Made by a program: the position numbers and the translations under genes. Shown here piece by piece: positions 10,046 through 19,458 of a stretch of 64,000 bases of DNA. Origin of the DNA: Phyllobacterium sp. 628. GTDB taxonomy: Bacteria; Pseudomonadota; Alphaproteobacteria; Rhizobiales; Rhizobiaceae. Under the pieces are notes generated by a model. The model saw nothing but the letters and a program-made list of their open reading frames with translations, ran no database searches and was not told where the DNA came from. The DNA lies in NCBI RefSeq assembly GCF_014189505.1, contig NZ_CP050301.1:813501-877500 (forward strand), read 5' to 3'. Within the stretch, counting starts at the first letter, position 1. Each line of letters begins with the position of its first letter.

Positions 10046-11485
10046 ATGACCGAGCAGTCCGTCCGTTTGTGGGGGGCTCGTTTCAGAACGAGTCCATCGC
10101 CAGAGCTGGTTGCGCTTTCCCGCTCGGAAAGCAGCTATTTTCGCCTTGTGCCGTATGATCTGACATCCTCCATCTCCCATGCGCGGGAGCTGGTGCGCGC
10201 AGGCATTCTGACCGAACCCGAAACGGAAACTGTTATTGTGGCGATCAAACAGATTGCCGCCGATTATAGGGCGGGCAGTATCGAACCTTCGCCTGCCGAT
10301 GAGGACATTCACACCTTTCTGGAACGCATTCTTGGCGAGCGGATCGGAATACTTGGCGGCAAACTGCGGGCAGGCCGCTCGCGCAATGATCAGGCCGCCA
10401 ATGACCTCAAGCTCTATTTGCGCGATGTGGCGCGGGGCATCGGTGCGGACATTCTCCTGCTGCAACAGGCGCTGGTTGGTCAGGCTGAAGCACATGTGAT
10501 GACGCTCACTTCAGGCTTTACCCATTTGCAGCCAGCACAGCCAATCAGCTTTGCCCACCAGCTTCTCGCGCATGCCCAGACCTTTGCCCGCGATCTTGAA
10601 CGGCTGCGTGACTGGGATAAGCGTGCTGCGCGGTCGCCGCTGGGTGCCGCTGCCATGGCCGGATCGAGCATCGCCGTGCAGCCGGAACTGTCGGCGCATG
10701 AACTCGGCTACGACGCACCGTGCGAAAATTCCATTGATGCGGTCGGCAGCCGCGATCACGTGGCGGAGTTTCTCTTCGTCACTGCCATGTTCGGCGTACA
10801 CATGTCACGCCTTGCCGAAGAACTGTTTCTGTGGTCTTCGCGTCAATTCCGCTGGATCGAGATGAATGACGGTTACGCTACTGGCTCGTCGATCATGCCG
10901 CAGAAGAAAAACTGCGACATTGCCGAGCTGACGCGTGGCCGTGCTTCACGGCTGATCGGCAGCCTCACAACCATGCTGGTGGCGCTCAAGGGCCTGCCAT
11001 TCGCCTATAATCGCGATTTGGCCGAAGACAAGCACGCTGCTTTCGACACCATCGATGCACTGACGCTGGTGGTTCCGGCCATGGCCGGGCTGGTTCGCAC
11101 CATGCATGTCAATGTTGACGTCATGCGCAAGCAATCGGTGGATGGTTTTACGCTGGCAACAGAAGTTGCTGACTGGCTGGCCAAAACAGGCGTGCCTTTC
11201 TCCGAGGCGCATGAAATCACCGGTTCGCTGGTGCGGTATTGCGAGGACAAGAACATTGGCCTGGAGGATGTCAGCGATGCTGATCTCGCCGCCGTGGATG
11301 CCCGTCTGTTGCCCTCGATCAAGGCCAGCCTGACAGCGCAAGCCGCGGTCGACGCCCGTAAGGGTTACGGCGGAACGGCACCGGACCGTGTCAACGAACA
11401 GATCACGCGGCTCAAAGCTGTTTTGGATTCGCAGGCGAAATGGCTATCCTCCTACACCAGCCCCACAACGGCACTTGAGAGGTGA
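10046..11485 (+). CDS. Argininosuccinate lyase-family C-N lyase
   Basis: A 479-residue member of the aspartase/fumarase superfamily, argininosuccinate lyase subgroup. It has the conserved GSSIMPQKKN flexible catalytic loop, SRNDQAANDLKLYLRD and TSGFTHLQPAQPI. The frame is open far upstream into the divergent LysR gene; the ATG at 10046 has AGGGGA at a good distance, with an alternative ATG at 10037. It heads an operon with a polar amino-acid ABC transporter rather than arginine biosynthesis genes, so a catabolic role on an imported N-succinyl or aminopolycarboxylate-type compound is plausible. EDDS lyase belongs to this subgroup. True ArgH remains possible, so no symbol is given. Confidence 0.85.
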   Translation: MTEQSVRLWGARFRTSPSPELVALSRSESSYFRLVPYDLTSSISHARELVRAGILTEPETETVIVAIKQIAADYRAGSIEPSPADEDIHTFLERILGERIGILGGKLRAGRSRNDQAANDLKLYLRDVARGIGADILLLQQALVGQAEAHVMTLTSGFTHLQPAQPISFAHQLLAHAQTFARDLERLRDWDKRAARSPLGAAAMAGSSIAVQPELSAHELGYDAPCENSIDAVGSRDHVAEFLFVTAMFGVHMSRLAEELFLWSSRQFRWIEMNDGYATGSSIMPQKKNCDIAELTRGRASRLIGSLTTMLVALKGLPFAYNRDLAEDKHAAFDTIDALTLVVPAMAGLVRTMHVNVDVMRKQSVDGFTLATEVADWLAKTGVPFSEAHEITGSLVRYCEDKNIGLEDVSDADLAAVDARLLPSIKASLTAQAAVDARKGYGGTAPDRVNEQITRLKAVLDSQAKWLSSYTSPTTALER

Positions 11486-11490
11486 GCACC

Positions 11491-12390
11491 ATGGCAAACA
11501 TCGATAGCGCGGTTTCCATCCCGCCGGCAAAATATTCCATCGCGCATCTGAAGCATCAGCCGCGCCGCCACTATGGGCGCTGGCTTGCTGCAACCCTGAT
11601 CATTCTGGCACTGGCGCTGATCATCAAAGCCTTTGCGCAGGGGCAGATTGCCTGGCCGGTTGTCGGTCAGTTCTTTACGGCGCCTGCCATTCTGTCCGGG
11701 CTGTGGAACACCATCCTGATGACCATCTGTGCCATGGCGCTGGGGCTTGCTCTTGGTGTGGTCTTCGCCATCATGATCATGTCGCCCAATCCGGTGCTGA
11801 AATATGTGGCGGTGTTCTACATCTGGTTCTTCCGCGGCACGCCGTTGTTGTTGCAACTGCTGCTCTGGTTCAATCTCGCGCTGATCTTTCCAAAGCTGGG
11901 TATTCCCGGCCTGTTCGAAATGCGCACCGTCGATTTCATGACGCCGTTCATGGCAACGCTGCTCGGGCTTGGCATCAATCAGGGTGCATATACGGCCGAA
12001 GTGGTGCGTGGCGGCATTCTCTCCGTTGATAATGGCCAGATCGAAGCGGCAAAGGTCATCGGCATGACGCGGCTGACAATGCTGCGCCGTATCATTTTGC
12101 CTCAAGCTATGCGCGTGATCATCCCGCCGGTTGGCAACGAAGTGATCAGCATGGTCAAACTGACCTCTGTCGCCAGCGTCATCCAGTATGCGGAAATTAT
12201 TCGCAATGCCCAGACGGTCTACTATGCCAATAACCGTGTCATGGAACTGCTGATTGTCTCAGCCATCTGGTATCTCGCCGTTGTAACAGTGTTGTCTCTT
12301 GGCCAGCACCTGCTCGAAAAACATTATTCCAAGAGTCAGGGCCGCCGGACCGGCAAGCGCATAGCACCTGCCGCAGTGGAAGGAGCATGA
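11491..12390 (+). CDS. Polar amino-acid ABC transporter permease (HisM/GlnP type)
   Basis: A 299-residue inner-membrane permease of the His/Glu/Gln/Arg family. A long N-terminal cytoplasmic segment precedes about five helices, and the EAA-type loop is [20 protein letters not shown]. The frame also offers a GTG at 11482, but AGAGGTGA fits the ATG at 11491 better. It follows the lyase gene almost directly, and its end overlaps the ATPase start by ATGA. As the only permease here, it probably works as a homodimer. Confidence 0.9.
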   Translation: MANIDSAVSIPPAKYSIAHLKHQPRRHYGRWLAATLIILALALIIKAFAQGQIAWPVVGQFFTAPAILSGLWNTILMTICAMALGLALGVVFAIMIMSPNPVLKYVAVFYIWFFRGTPLLLQLLLWFNLALIFPKLGIPGLFEMRTVDFMTPFMATLLGLGINQGAYTAEVVRGGILSVDNGQIEAAKVIGMTRLTMLRRIILPQAMRVIIPPVGNEVISMVKLTSVASVIQYAEIIRNAQTVYYANNRVMELLIVSAIWYLAVVTVLSLGQHLLEKHYSKSQGRRTGKRIAPAAVEGA

Positions 12391-13157
12391 ACATGTCAGC
12401 CATGGTTGCCGCCGTTGACGTGAACAAGTATTTCGGCCCTTTCCACGCGCTGGAGAATATCTCGCTCGAGATCAGTCATGGTGAGGTGCTGTGCATCATC
12501 GGACCGTCTGGCTCAGGCAAAAGCACGCTGCTGCGTTGCATCAACCAGCTGGAGCGTATCGATTCCGGTGCCATCTGGATCGATGATGAGCTGGTGGGTT
12601 TCCGGCAGGACGACAACAAGCTGTACGAGCTGACCGATGCGGAGATTTCGCGCCAGCGTCTATCGAGCGGCATGGTTTTCCAGCGCTTCAACCTGTTTGC
12701 CCATATGACCGTTCTGGAAAACATCATCGAAGGTCCGGTCATCGTCCAGAAGCGGGCGAAAAGTGCAGTTATCCCGGAAGCCATGGCTCTGCTTGAACGG
12801 GTTGGACTTGCCGACAAGAAGGATGCCTATCCAAGTGAGCTTTCCGGCGGCCAGCAGCAGCGTATCGCCATTGCACGGGCGCTCGCCATGAAACCCAAAC
12901 TGATGCTGTTCGATGAACCCACGTCGGCGCTGGACCCAGAGCTCGTCAGCGAGGTGCTGAGCGTCATGCGCGATCTCGCCACCAGCGGCATGACGATGAT
13001 TGTTGTCACCCACGAACTTGGCTTTGCCCGTGAGGTCGCGCACCGCGTCGTATTCATGGATCGTGGCAAGATCGTCGAGACGGGAACGCCGCACGATATC
13101 CTGACCAGCCCGAAAGAAAAACGTACGCAAGACTTCATCGCAGCAGTCTTGTCCTGA
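12387..13157 (+). CDS. Polar amino-acid ABC transporter ATP-binding protein (GlnQ/HisP type)
   Basis: A 256-residue ATPase with Walker [11 protein letters not shown]-loop [12 protein letters not shown], signature [15 protein letters not shown], Walker [14 protein letters not shown] and switch [12 protein letters not shown]. All are typical of polar amino-acid transporters. A small insertion near residues 75-90 ([10 protein letters not shown]) is like that in HisP/octopine-type ATPases. Translationally coupled to the permease by ATGA and followed after 48 bases by the binding-protein gene. Confidence 0.92.
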   Translation: MNMSAMVAAVDVNKYFGPFHALENISLEISHGEVLCIIGPSGSGKSTLLRCINQLERIDSGAIWIDDELVGFRQDDNKLYELTDAEISRQRLSSGMVFQRFNLFAHMTVLENIIEGPVIVQKRAKSAVIPEAMALLERVGLADKKDAYPSELSGGQQQRIAIARALAMKPKLMLFDEPTSALDPELVSEVLSVMRDLATSGMTMIVVTHELGFAREVAHRVVFMDRGKIVETGTPHDILTSPKEKRTQDFIAAVLS

Positions 13158-13205
13158 TCCCAATTGAATGAACAGGCCGGGAAACCGGTCAGAGAGGAAC
13201 CAGCA

Positions 13206-14036
13206 ATGAAAAACATCACCCGGCTTGCCGTTCTCGGCGGCGCACTGGCCTTCAGCTTTTCCGCCATGGCGCAGGAACTTCCTGCCCGCATCAAGGATGC
13301 CGGCAAACTGGTCATTGCGACCATGCCGAACTATCCGCCGATCACCTACAAGGACCCGGCAACCAATGAGCTTCAAGGTTTTGATATTGAGCTTGGTGAA
13401 GCCATCGGCAAGGAACTTGGCCTCAAGGTCGAGTGGCAGGAAATCGCTTTCGCGCAGATGCTGCCATCGTTGCAGACCGGCCGCGTCGATCTTGCCATGG
13501 CTGGCATGAGCGACAAGAAGGCCCGGCAGGAAACCGCCGACTTTGTTGATTACATGAAGTCAGGTGCACAGTTCTACACCTCCAAGGCCTTGGCGGCTGA
13601 AATCAAGTTGGTTGATGATCTCTGCGGCAAATCTGTCGGCGCCAGCCGTTCGACCGACTGGCCGGCACAGATCACCGCATGGAGCGAGGCAAACTGTGTT
13701 GCCAAGGGTAAGCCGGCCGTCACAGTCATGGGTACGGAAGGTTCCGCCGATGCACGCACGCAGATCAAGAGCGGCCGCCTGCAGGCAGCGGCACAGGGCA
13801 ATGAAACGCTGCCTTATAACCAGAAACTGGAACCTGACACTTACGTAACCCTCGGCGAAGCTTTCAGCCAGTCACTGGCCGGTATTCCTGTCTTGAAAAG
13901 TGAAACGCAATTGCGCGATTCCGTGAAAGTCGCGCTTGAAAAACTTCAAGCCAATGGTACCTATGATGCACTTTTGGAAAAGTATGGTCTGAAGGCCAAC
14001 AAGCTGGCGCCTATCACTTTCAACGCGGGCGAATAA
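13206..14036 (+). CDS. Amino-acid ABC transporter substrate-binding protein
   Basis: A 276-residue periplasmic binding protein, family 3, with a Sec signal peptide (MKNITRLAVLGGALAFSF... cut after AMA-Q). The mature protein has the usual LVIATMPNYPPITY and GFDIELGEAIGKELG motifs. GAGAGGA precedes this ATG; the longer open frame from 13164 lacks such a site and would bury the signal peptide. It completes the ABC transporter with the upstream permease and ATPase. Ligand unknown. Confidence 0.92.
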   Translation: MKNITRLAVLGGALAFSFSAMAQELPARIKDAGKLVIATMPNYPPITYKDPATNELQGFDIELGEAIGKELGLKVEWQEIAFAQMLPSLQTGRVDLAMAGMSDKKARQETADFVDYMKSGAQFYTSKALAAEIKLVDDLCGKSVGASRSTDWPAQITAWSEANCVAKGKPAVTVMGTEGSADARTQIKSGRLQAAAQGNETLPYNQKLEPDTYVTLGEAFSQSLAGIPVLKSETQLRDSVKVALEKLQANGTYDALLEKYGLKANKLAPITFNAGE

Positions 14037-14056
14037 GCGTAAGGTCGACTTAACGA

Positions 14057-14593
14057 ATGAGGGCGGTTCTGGTGCACCAGGACCGTCTTTCCATGAAAAG
14101 GAATGCAGGATTGATCAAGGTCAGTTTGTCCAATCCGTCGGATCACGTGCAGCTTGCTGCGCTTTTTGAAGAGATGCAGGCGCATTACGAAGTATCCTGT
14201 CCGCCGCGTGAAGAAATCCTGCAAGGGTTGCGCGATATGCCGGATGGCACGGAAATTCTCGTGGCTGGCACGACCGAAATCGTCGGGTTTGCCGCGTTTT
14301 CCTCTGTCTATCCTGGACCCGGCTTGCAATCTGGTTTGTTTCTCAAGGAATTGTTTGTCTCAAAGCAGTACCGCAGCAGTGGTGCGGGAACCTATCTGAT
14401 GCAGGCACTTGCCCGGCTGGCGCTGGAGCGCGGCTACAAGCGCGTTGACTGGACTGCGGATCGCAACAATCCGCAATTGCTGGCCTATTACGATGGTTTT
14501 GGCGCTACGCCCAAATCGGAAAAGCTGTTTTATCGGCTGGATGGCGATGCACTGGCTGCCACCGCTGCTGGCGATGGCCGCGAAAAGGCCTGA
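14057..14593 (+). CDS. GNAT-family N-acetyltransferase
   Basis: A 178-residue GNAT protein with the acetyl-CoA binding segment (ELFVSKQYRSSGAGTYLMQA, carrying a variant of the Q/RxxGxG/A loop) and the late motif YYDGFGATPKSEKLFY. It lies 20 bases after the binding-protein gene and is probably the last gene of the lyase/ABC operon, perhaps acetylating the product or the imported amine (inference). The start is uncertain: ATG at 14057 has a weak AAGG upstream; ATG at 14093 is an alternative. Confidence 0.82.
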   Translation: MRAVLVHQDRLSMKRNAGLIKVSLSNPSDHVQLAALFEEMQAHYEVSCPPREEILQGLRDMPDGTEILVAGTTEIVGFAAFSSVYPGPGLQSGLFLKELFVSKQYRSSGAGTYLMQALARLALERGYKRVDWTADRNNPQLLAYYDGFGATPKSEKLFYRLDGDALAATAAGDGREKA

Positions 14594-14594
14594 T

Positions 14595-15859
14595 CTATCC
14601 GTTTTTCGGCCGCACCAGCCATGTGTAGATTGCGCCCAAAGCCATGAGCACGCACGTCCCTAGAAACACAGCGCGCATGCCAAAATGTCCGCCGATAAAC
14701 CCGCCCGCCAGCGGCCCGACGACCTGTCCCGCATATTGCGACGAGGTGGCGTAACCGAGGATACCCCCCGCGACACGGTCAGGCACATTGTGGCGGATGA
14801 CACTGGTGATGCAGGGCAAGAGACCGCCGAGCGCCAATCCCATCAGGAAGCGCAGCAGAATCAGCTGCCAGCCTTGCGTGACAAACGCCTGTGGTATCAA
14901 GAGCAACGCTGATATCGCCAAAGCCCCGATGATGACATTCCAGTGGCCGATACGGTCGGCGAGTTTACCCAGGCGCGATGCCGACAGGATGCTGCCCAGC
15001 GCCGCCGCCGACATGACGATGCCGGAAACGATGGTGACCTTGCTGACATCGCTGACCAGTTGCGCCACATAGACGGTGATGATCGGTTCGATCGACATAT
15101 TGGCGAGCATCAGCAACATACCCGTCGCCAACATGGCGATAACCGGGCGTTTGTCCGGGATGGCCGACCAGCCCCCGCTAACTTTGGCACCTTTGACCTT
15201 TGCTGGCCGCCGCTCCTCCTTGATGAACAGGCTTGTAGCGATGAAGGTGAAAAAAATGACCCCGCCTGCCAGCCAGAAGGTCGCGCGAATGCCGATCAGC
15301 GGCGGCAGCCCGCCGCCGATCAGCGGCCCAACGAGATTGCCCGCCATGATGCCCGATGAAAGGGTGCCCAGCGCCCAGCCGGTGCGGGCTTTCGGTGTCT
15401 GCGTTGCCACGAGAACAGTGGAGCCGGAAGCATAGCCGCCCAGCAGCCCGGCAACGAGCCTTAAGGCCACCAGCTGCCAGACATCCGTCGCCATGCCGAT
15501 CAAAGACATCGCCACGGCCATGCCAAGGCTGGCGCGGATCAGCATCAGCTTGCGGCCGTAGAGATCGGCAAGCTTGCCCCAGAGGGGCGCAACCAGTGCG
15601 GCAGTAAAAAAGTCGCGCCATAGGCGGCGCCGGACCATTGGACAATGGCCGCGTGGTCCTTGACTCCCAACTGCTCGACATAGAGCGGCAGGAAGGGGAG
15701 GAGCAGGGTCATGGCGACAATGGTGGTGAAGGAGCCGATGAGGCAAACAACGAGGTTCTGCCGCCAGTAGCGCGATTCCGTTTCCGGTTCAGCTGCCGGT
15801 GAAGGCACATTCGCCGCGGTTTTATTGCCCGCGCCATCGTCTGTGTTGGATGTATTCAT
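14595..15859 (-). pseudogene. MFS multidrug efflux transporter, disrupted by a -1 frameshift
   Basis: The 5' part (15859 to about 15612) encodes the N-terminus and first helix of an MFS exporter (SFTTIVAMTLLLPFLPLYVE). The rest (about 15606 to 14595) continues in another frame with the family motif GKLADLYGRKLM and about ten more helices. The two halves join perfectly if one T is restored in the minus-strand run of six T at 15606-15611, giving a normal protein of about 421 residues. It resembles MdtG-type drug/H+ antiporters. The break may be a real mutation or a sequencing error. The gene converges on the acetyltransferase with only a 1-base gap. Confidence 0.82.
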
Positions 15860-16128
15860 GAAACCCGGATTTCCGCAGCGGAGAACCCGCAGCGCCTCTC
15901 ACACCTGCGAGGTTCGAACAGGCTTCCACTGTTTCATTCCTGACTGCCAATAGCAATCGTGCAGCCCACCCGAGGCGGCAACAGGTCGCAATCTGCGCGC
16001 GCGACCATTGAGTGATCCATCTGCCCGGCTGAAACGTATTTGATGGCAGCAAGACCGGGCGATGGACTCCAGACAAAACAGGCATATCCTCATCGGCCAG
16101 CTGTCCCGGCATGCGCAAGGAGAACGGC

Positions 16129-16557
16129 ATGATGAAAGCATTTCCGTTTACAGTGATTGTCAGTGTGTTCCTGCTGCTGGCTGCGCCGGTTCCCGGCTTT
16201 GCCGATGAACCGCTCGATACCGGGCAATCCATCATCAAAAAGCAGATCACAGCTTTTCTCAGTGATGATGCAGCGATGGCCTTTTCCTTTGCGTCACCTG
16301 CCATTCAGGGCAAATTTGTCAATCAGGATATATTCTTCGAAATGGTCAAACGCGCCTATCAGCCGGTGTACCGGCCAGGCAATTTCGCCTTTGGCCGCAA
16401 CAAGGTGTCGGACAGTGAAATCGTGCAGGAAGTGGTGATAGCCGGCCCCGATGGCAAAGACTGGACAGCTCTGTATCAGTTGACCAAACAGCCCGACGGT
16501 AGCTGGAAGATCAACGCGGTGCGGATGATGCAGGCAGCCCCCGGTCCGGAAATCTGA
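16129..16557 (+). CDS. DUF4864-type secreted protein
   Basis: A 142-residue protein with a Sec signal peptide (cut after about GFA-DEP) and a mature domain of the DUF4864 type: an N-terminal helix with QSIIKKQITAFLSDDAAMAF, then strands ending WTALYQLTKQPDGSWKINAV. This domain resembles NTF2-like folds and has no known activity. AAGGAGA lies 5 bases before the ATG at 16129, so the upstream in-frame ATG at 16111 is unlikely. Converges with the AprI/Inh-type gene. Confidence 0.82.
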   Translation: MMKAFPFTVIVSVFLLLAAPVPGFADEPLDTGQSIIKKQITAFLSDDAAMAFSFASPAIQGKFVNQDIFFEMVKRAYQPVYRPGNFAFGRNKVSDSEIVQEVVIAGPDGKDWTALYQLTKQPDGSWKINAVRMMQAAPGPEI

Positions 16558-16561
16558 GTTT

Positions 16562-16969
16562 TCAATCGCCGGCAAGCTGTTCGATGGTGAAGATTCCATC
16601 GGTTTCCGGTTCGGCGATGTAATTATCGTCGGGCGTTTCAAAGGTGATGCGTGTCTTGCGCAGCGCGTCCACCAGTTCGATTGTCCAGTTTTCCTTTAGC
16701 CGCCACGCGGTGATTTCGCCCATAATGGGAAAGGTCTTGGCGCAGGCCGGGTCGATCTCGATCTGAGTGCCGCCAATGGTCGTTTCTTTCTTGAGAACCA
16801 CCTTGCACAGTTTGTCGCCATTTTCGTTGCGAATCTGCCAGGGGCCATAGAAGCTCTCCAGCAGATCAGGATCGATGGAGTCCAGATCCATCGGCGCGAC
16901 TTCCTGCGCCAAAGCTGCCGTCACCGGCAACGTAGCGAAGAGCGCGAGAGCAAAAATAGCGCGGTGCAT
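16562..16969 (-). CDS. AprI/Inh-family (Omp19-like domain) secreted protein
   Basis: A 135-residue protein with a signal peptide (cut after LAQ-E, about residue 22) and one small beta-barrel domain of the metalloprotease-inhibitor AprI/Inh family. The domain shows GPWQIRNENGDKLCKVVL, a second Cys in IDPACAKTFP and the strand ITAWRLKENWTIELVD; the two Cys likely form the family's disulphide. Unlike Brucella Omp19 it has no lipobox Cys, so it should be soluble in the periplasm. Members protect periplasmic proteins from proteases. No protease gene is adjacent. Confidence 0.8.
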   Translation of the reverse strand: MHRAIFALALFATLPVTAALAQEVAPMDLDSIDPDLLESFYGPWQIRNENGDKLCKVVLKKETTIGGTQIEIDPACAKTFPIMGEITAWRLKENWTIELVDALRKTRITFETPDDNYIAEPETDGIFTIEQLAGD

Positions 16970-17068
16970 GACAATCAGATTTCCGGTTGCAGTGTCCGAA
17001 AATTTAGCCGGAATTGCGCATGGGGCAAATGTCTATTCGTCGCACCGGCAACACACATTGGTATGGCA

Positions 17069-17758
17069 TCAGTCTGACGCAGCGGTCGAGCGGGTGATAA
17101 ACCACTGCGCTGCATAATAGGTGCCGAGCACCCACAGGGGTCCAAGCGGAATGACAAAGCGGAATTTGCCATAGGCCAGCAACGTATCACTCATCAGGAA
17201 GAGCATGCCGCCGATGGCTGCCAGCCAGGAGGAACGTGTTTGCAGCAGTTGCGCCCGGCTGATCGCTTGTGCGCCCATCAGGCCAAGCACGAGTGCATAG
17301 GCTGTCACCGGCAGCCTGAGTTCCGGTGGTAGGCTTGGCCAGATGCCCCAGACGATCCCGAGTGCAAGCACGGCACAGGCGGCAAACGTCACCGGCATGG
17401 CGCCCAGCCGCATATTGCCGGTCAACGCAACGATATAGGCGCAATGGGTGATGAGAAAACACAGGAGCCCGGCCACGAACATATCTTGCGGCAGCATAAG
17501 GAAAATGTCGCCGCAGAGGGAAAAGACCAGACCGGTGGCGATCGCCCATTTGTACCGGGCGGAAACCGCCGGCACTGTCCGGACCACCATCAGCAACAGC
17601 AGCGCCGTTGCCAGGGGCTTGCTGATATAGTGTAGCCAGCGCCAGCCATCGCCCAGCAACGCGCTTGCTATGGCTGCAATTGCAGCAATCGCAAAGATGA
17701 TGGTGAGTTTAACCGGGACGGGCTGTGCGGTTCGGGTTGCCATGACTGTTCCTGTCAT
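17069..17758 (-). CDS. YhhN-family lysoplasmalogenase
   Basis: A 229-residue integral membrane protein of the YhhN/TMEM86 family with about eight helices. The conserved acidic motifs are visible as FSLCGDIFLMLP and FLMSDTLLAYGKF. Characterised members hydrolyse the vinyl-ether bond of lysoplasmalogens. Its start overlaps the stop of the fatty-acid-hydroxylase gene by 4 bases (ATGA on the minus strand), so the two are co-translated. Confidence 0.88.
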   Translation of the reverse strand: MTGTVMATRTAQPVPVKLTIIFAIAAIAAIASALLGDGWRWLHYISKPLATALLLLMVVRTVPAVSARYKWAIATGLVFSLCGDIFLMLPQDMFVAGLLCFLITHCAYIVALTGNMRLGAMPVTFAACAVLALGIVWGIWPSLPPELRLPVTAYALVLGLMGAQAISRAQLLQTRSSWLAAIGGMLFLMSDTLLAYGKFRFVIPLGPLWVLGTYYAAQWFITRSTAASD

Positions 17759-18693
17759 TTGACTGCCTTTGGCAGTCCGGCCTTGCCAGCCTCTTCCGGA
17801 TGCAGGCGGACAAAATCGGCTTTGAGATCTGCGGATGTTTTCCGGCTGCCATCATGGCTCCAGCCGGGCGGCGCCACCAGATAAAGCAGACGTTGCCGCA
17901 GCGTCAGCTTGGGCGACATTGCATCTTTCAGCATGTTGATCCATTCATGGAATGCGACACGCAATGGATCGAACGTACCGATATTTCTGACGATGCCATA
18001 GCGCGGCATATCCTCGTCCAGTTCCTCGACAAACGTGCCGAACATGCGATCCCAAATGATCAGCGTCCCCGCATAATTGGCATCGAGATAGCGGGGATTA
18101 GTGGCGTGGTGCACCCGGTGATGGGACGGGGTGTTGAAGATGAGTTCGAACGGCCGCCACATCTTGCCGATGGCTTCGGTGTGGATCCAGAACTGGTAGA
18201 CAAGGTTAAATCCGTAAACAAAAGCGATGACCGCCGGATGAAAACCCAGCAGCACCATCGGCATCTGCAGGATGAACATGCCGGTGATCTGTCCAGTCCA
18301 TGACTGGCGCAGCGCAGTCGAGAGATTGTAGTGCTGGCTGGAGTGGTGGTTGACATGCTCGGCCCAGACCCAGCGCACCCGGTGGGCAATCCGATGATAG
18401 CAATAGTAACGCAGATCATCGAAAATGAAGGCGATGACGAAGACCCACCAGTGCAGCCCAAGATCAAACAACCGGAATTGCCATACCCACATCAACGCCG
18501 TGATCGAGACGAAGCCGAGCAGCAATCCGGCAGCAACATTGCCAGTTCCCATCAGCAGGCTCGTCAGCGTATCGCGGGTTTCAAAGTCACCTTTGCGCTG
18601 CCAGTAGCGGATGGCCACCAGTTCGATCAGGATGGCGATGATGTAAAACGGCACCGCCAGTTTGGTGACGTCAAAGAACATGGGTTCGTTCAT
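17755..18693 (-). CDS. Sterol desaturase / fatty acid hydroxylase family protein
   Basis: A 312-residue membrane protein of the fatty acid hydroxylase superfamily. The His clusters for the di-iron centre are clear: HRIAHR, HVNHHSSQH and HHRVHH, plus a His in FVFGTF-adjacent loops. GGAGGGA precedes the ATG at 18693. The superfamily includes sterol desaturases, carotenoid hydroxylases and alkylglycerol monooxygenase. Being followed directly by a lysoplasmalogenase favours an ether-lipid substrate (inference). Confidence 0.88.
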   Translation of the reverse strand: MNEPMFFDVTKLAVPFYIIAILIELVAIRYWQRKGDFETRDTLTSLLMGTGNVAAGLLLGFVSITALMWVWQFRLFDLGLHWWVFVIAFIFDDLRYYCYHRIAHRVRWVWAEHVNHHSSQHYNLSTALRQSWTGQITGMFILQMPMVLLGFHPAVIAFVYGFNLVYQFWIHTEAIGKMWRPFELIFNTPSHHRVHHATNPRYLDANYAGTLIIWDRMFGTFVEELDEDMPRYGIVRNIGTFDPLRVAFHEWINMLKDAMSPKLTLRQRLLYLVAPPGWSHDGSRKTSADLKADFVRLHPEEAGKAGLPKAVK

Positions 18694-19126
18694 TGCTGAT
18701 CCCTCCTGCTGAAACCGTTGCGGGTGTGAGCCATTTGATGACAGTATTTCTGTCTGTTTCGCTGGCAAAGGAAAATACCGGACGCGGCCAGGTAATATCG
18801 TGCAGACGCAATTTGAGCATTGCAGGCCCGGCTGCCTCCACGGACATTACATCGCTGTGCGTTACTGACCGTGTCAGGAACTTGTTGCCCACGCCATGAA
18901 CGAGCCCGACATGGTTGCCGGGAAGCGCAAAGAATGCCGTCCGCCGATCCTGTGAATAGACGATGTTTCCGATCCGGCTTTCCGGATAATCCTGCAGGAA
19001 CCGCGATATGGTTTGTGCGTCGTCCTGGAGTTGCGGGCGGTTGCTGCCACCCGCCAGATGCACGGCGAAAACCCCGACCGAAATACCGATAACAATCATG
19101 CCGATCAGCACTGGCAAACCAAGCAC
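18671..19126 (-). CDS. Hypothetical single-pass membrane protein
   Basis: A 151-residue protein I do not recognise. It has one N-terminal membrane helix (about residues 3-24, rich in Ile/Val/Gly), then an extracytoplasmic domain with FLQDYPESRIGNIVYS and a C-terminal KLRLHDITWP segment. GGGGAGG lies 6 bases before the GTG at 19126, which fixes the start; the TTG five codons upstream lies within that site. The gene overlaps the hydroxylase gene by 23 bases, so it is likely the first gene of that operon. Confidence 0.6.
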   Translation of the reverse strand: MLGLPVLIGMIVIGISVGVFAVHLAGGSNRPQLQDDAQTISRFLQDYPESRIGNIVYSQDRRTAFFALPGNHVGLVHGVGNKFLTRSVTHSDVMSVEAAGPAMLKLRLHDITWPRPVFSFASETDRNTVIKWLTPATVSAGGISNERTHVL

Positions 19127-19458
19127 GCAACGCCTCCCCAATAAGCAGATGATCCTGTCCGGCCAATAAAATCGACCGAATCGGCGTCATCCGCATTCTG
19201 CTCCCGGCTGCACTTTCCCACACCACTGCCGAAATCTCAATTGGCCGCCACCGCTGTTTGGGAATGTCGCGGCGATGAAAAGATCCTTCGTCGGGCTGAC
19301 TGGACAGCAGAAGTGAGCCCCTTCCTGCCACATGGCAGTAGTGCCCGCATGCAACACAATATTAATCAATCGGTGAGTGGGCATTTGCGCCCGATTCGAT
19401 ATCCGCAACCTGCATCGTTCTTCACTAGCGTTGCTCACAACTTCAAAGGTTCCGCTTT
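19127..19458. other. Divergent intergenic region upstream of the autotransporter gene
   Basis: About 330 bases between the minus-strand membrane-protein operon and the plus-strand adhesin. It is AT-richer near 19355-19370 (ACAATATTAATCAATC), where the adhesin promoter may lie. I see no convincing open frame, RNA gene or strong palindrome. Short ORFs here look accidental. Confidence 0.4.

Noticed and set aside
15822..16304. 160-codon minus-strand open frame between the MFS and DUF4864 genes
   Set aside because: Overlaps the signal-peptide gene on the other strand and has no motif; codon character is poor.
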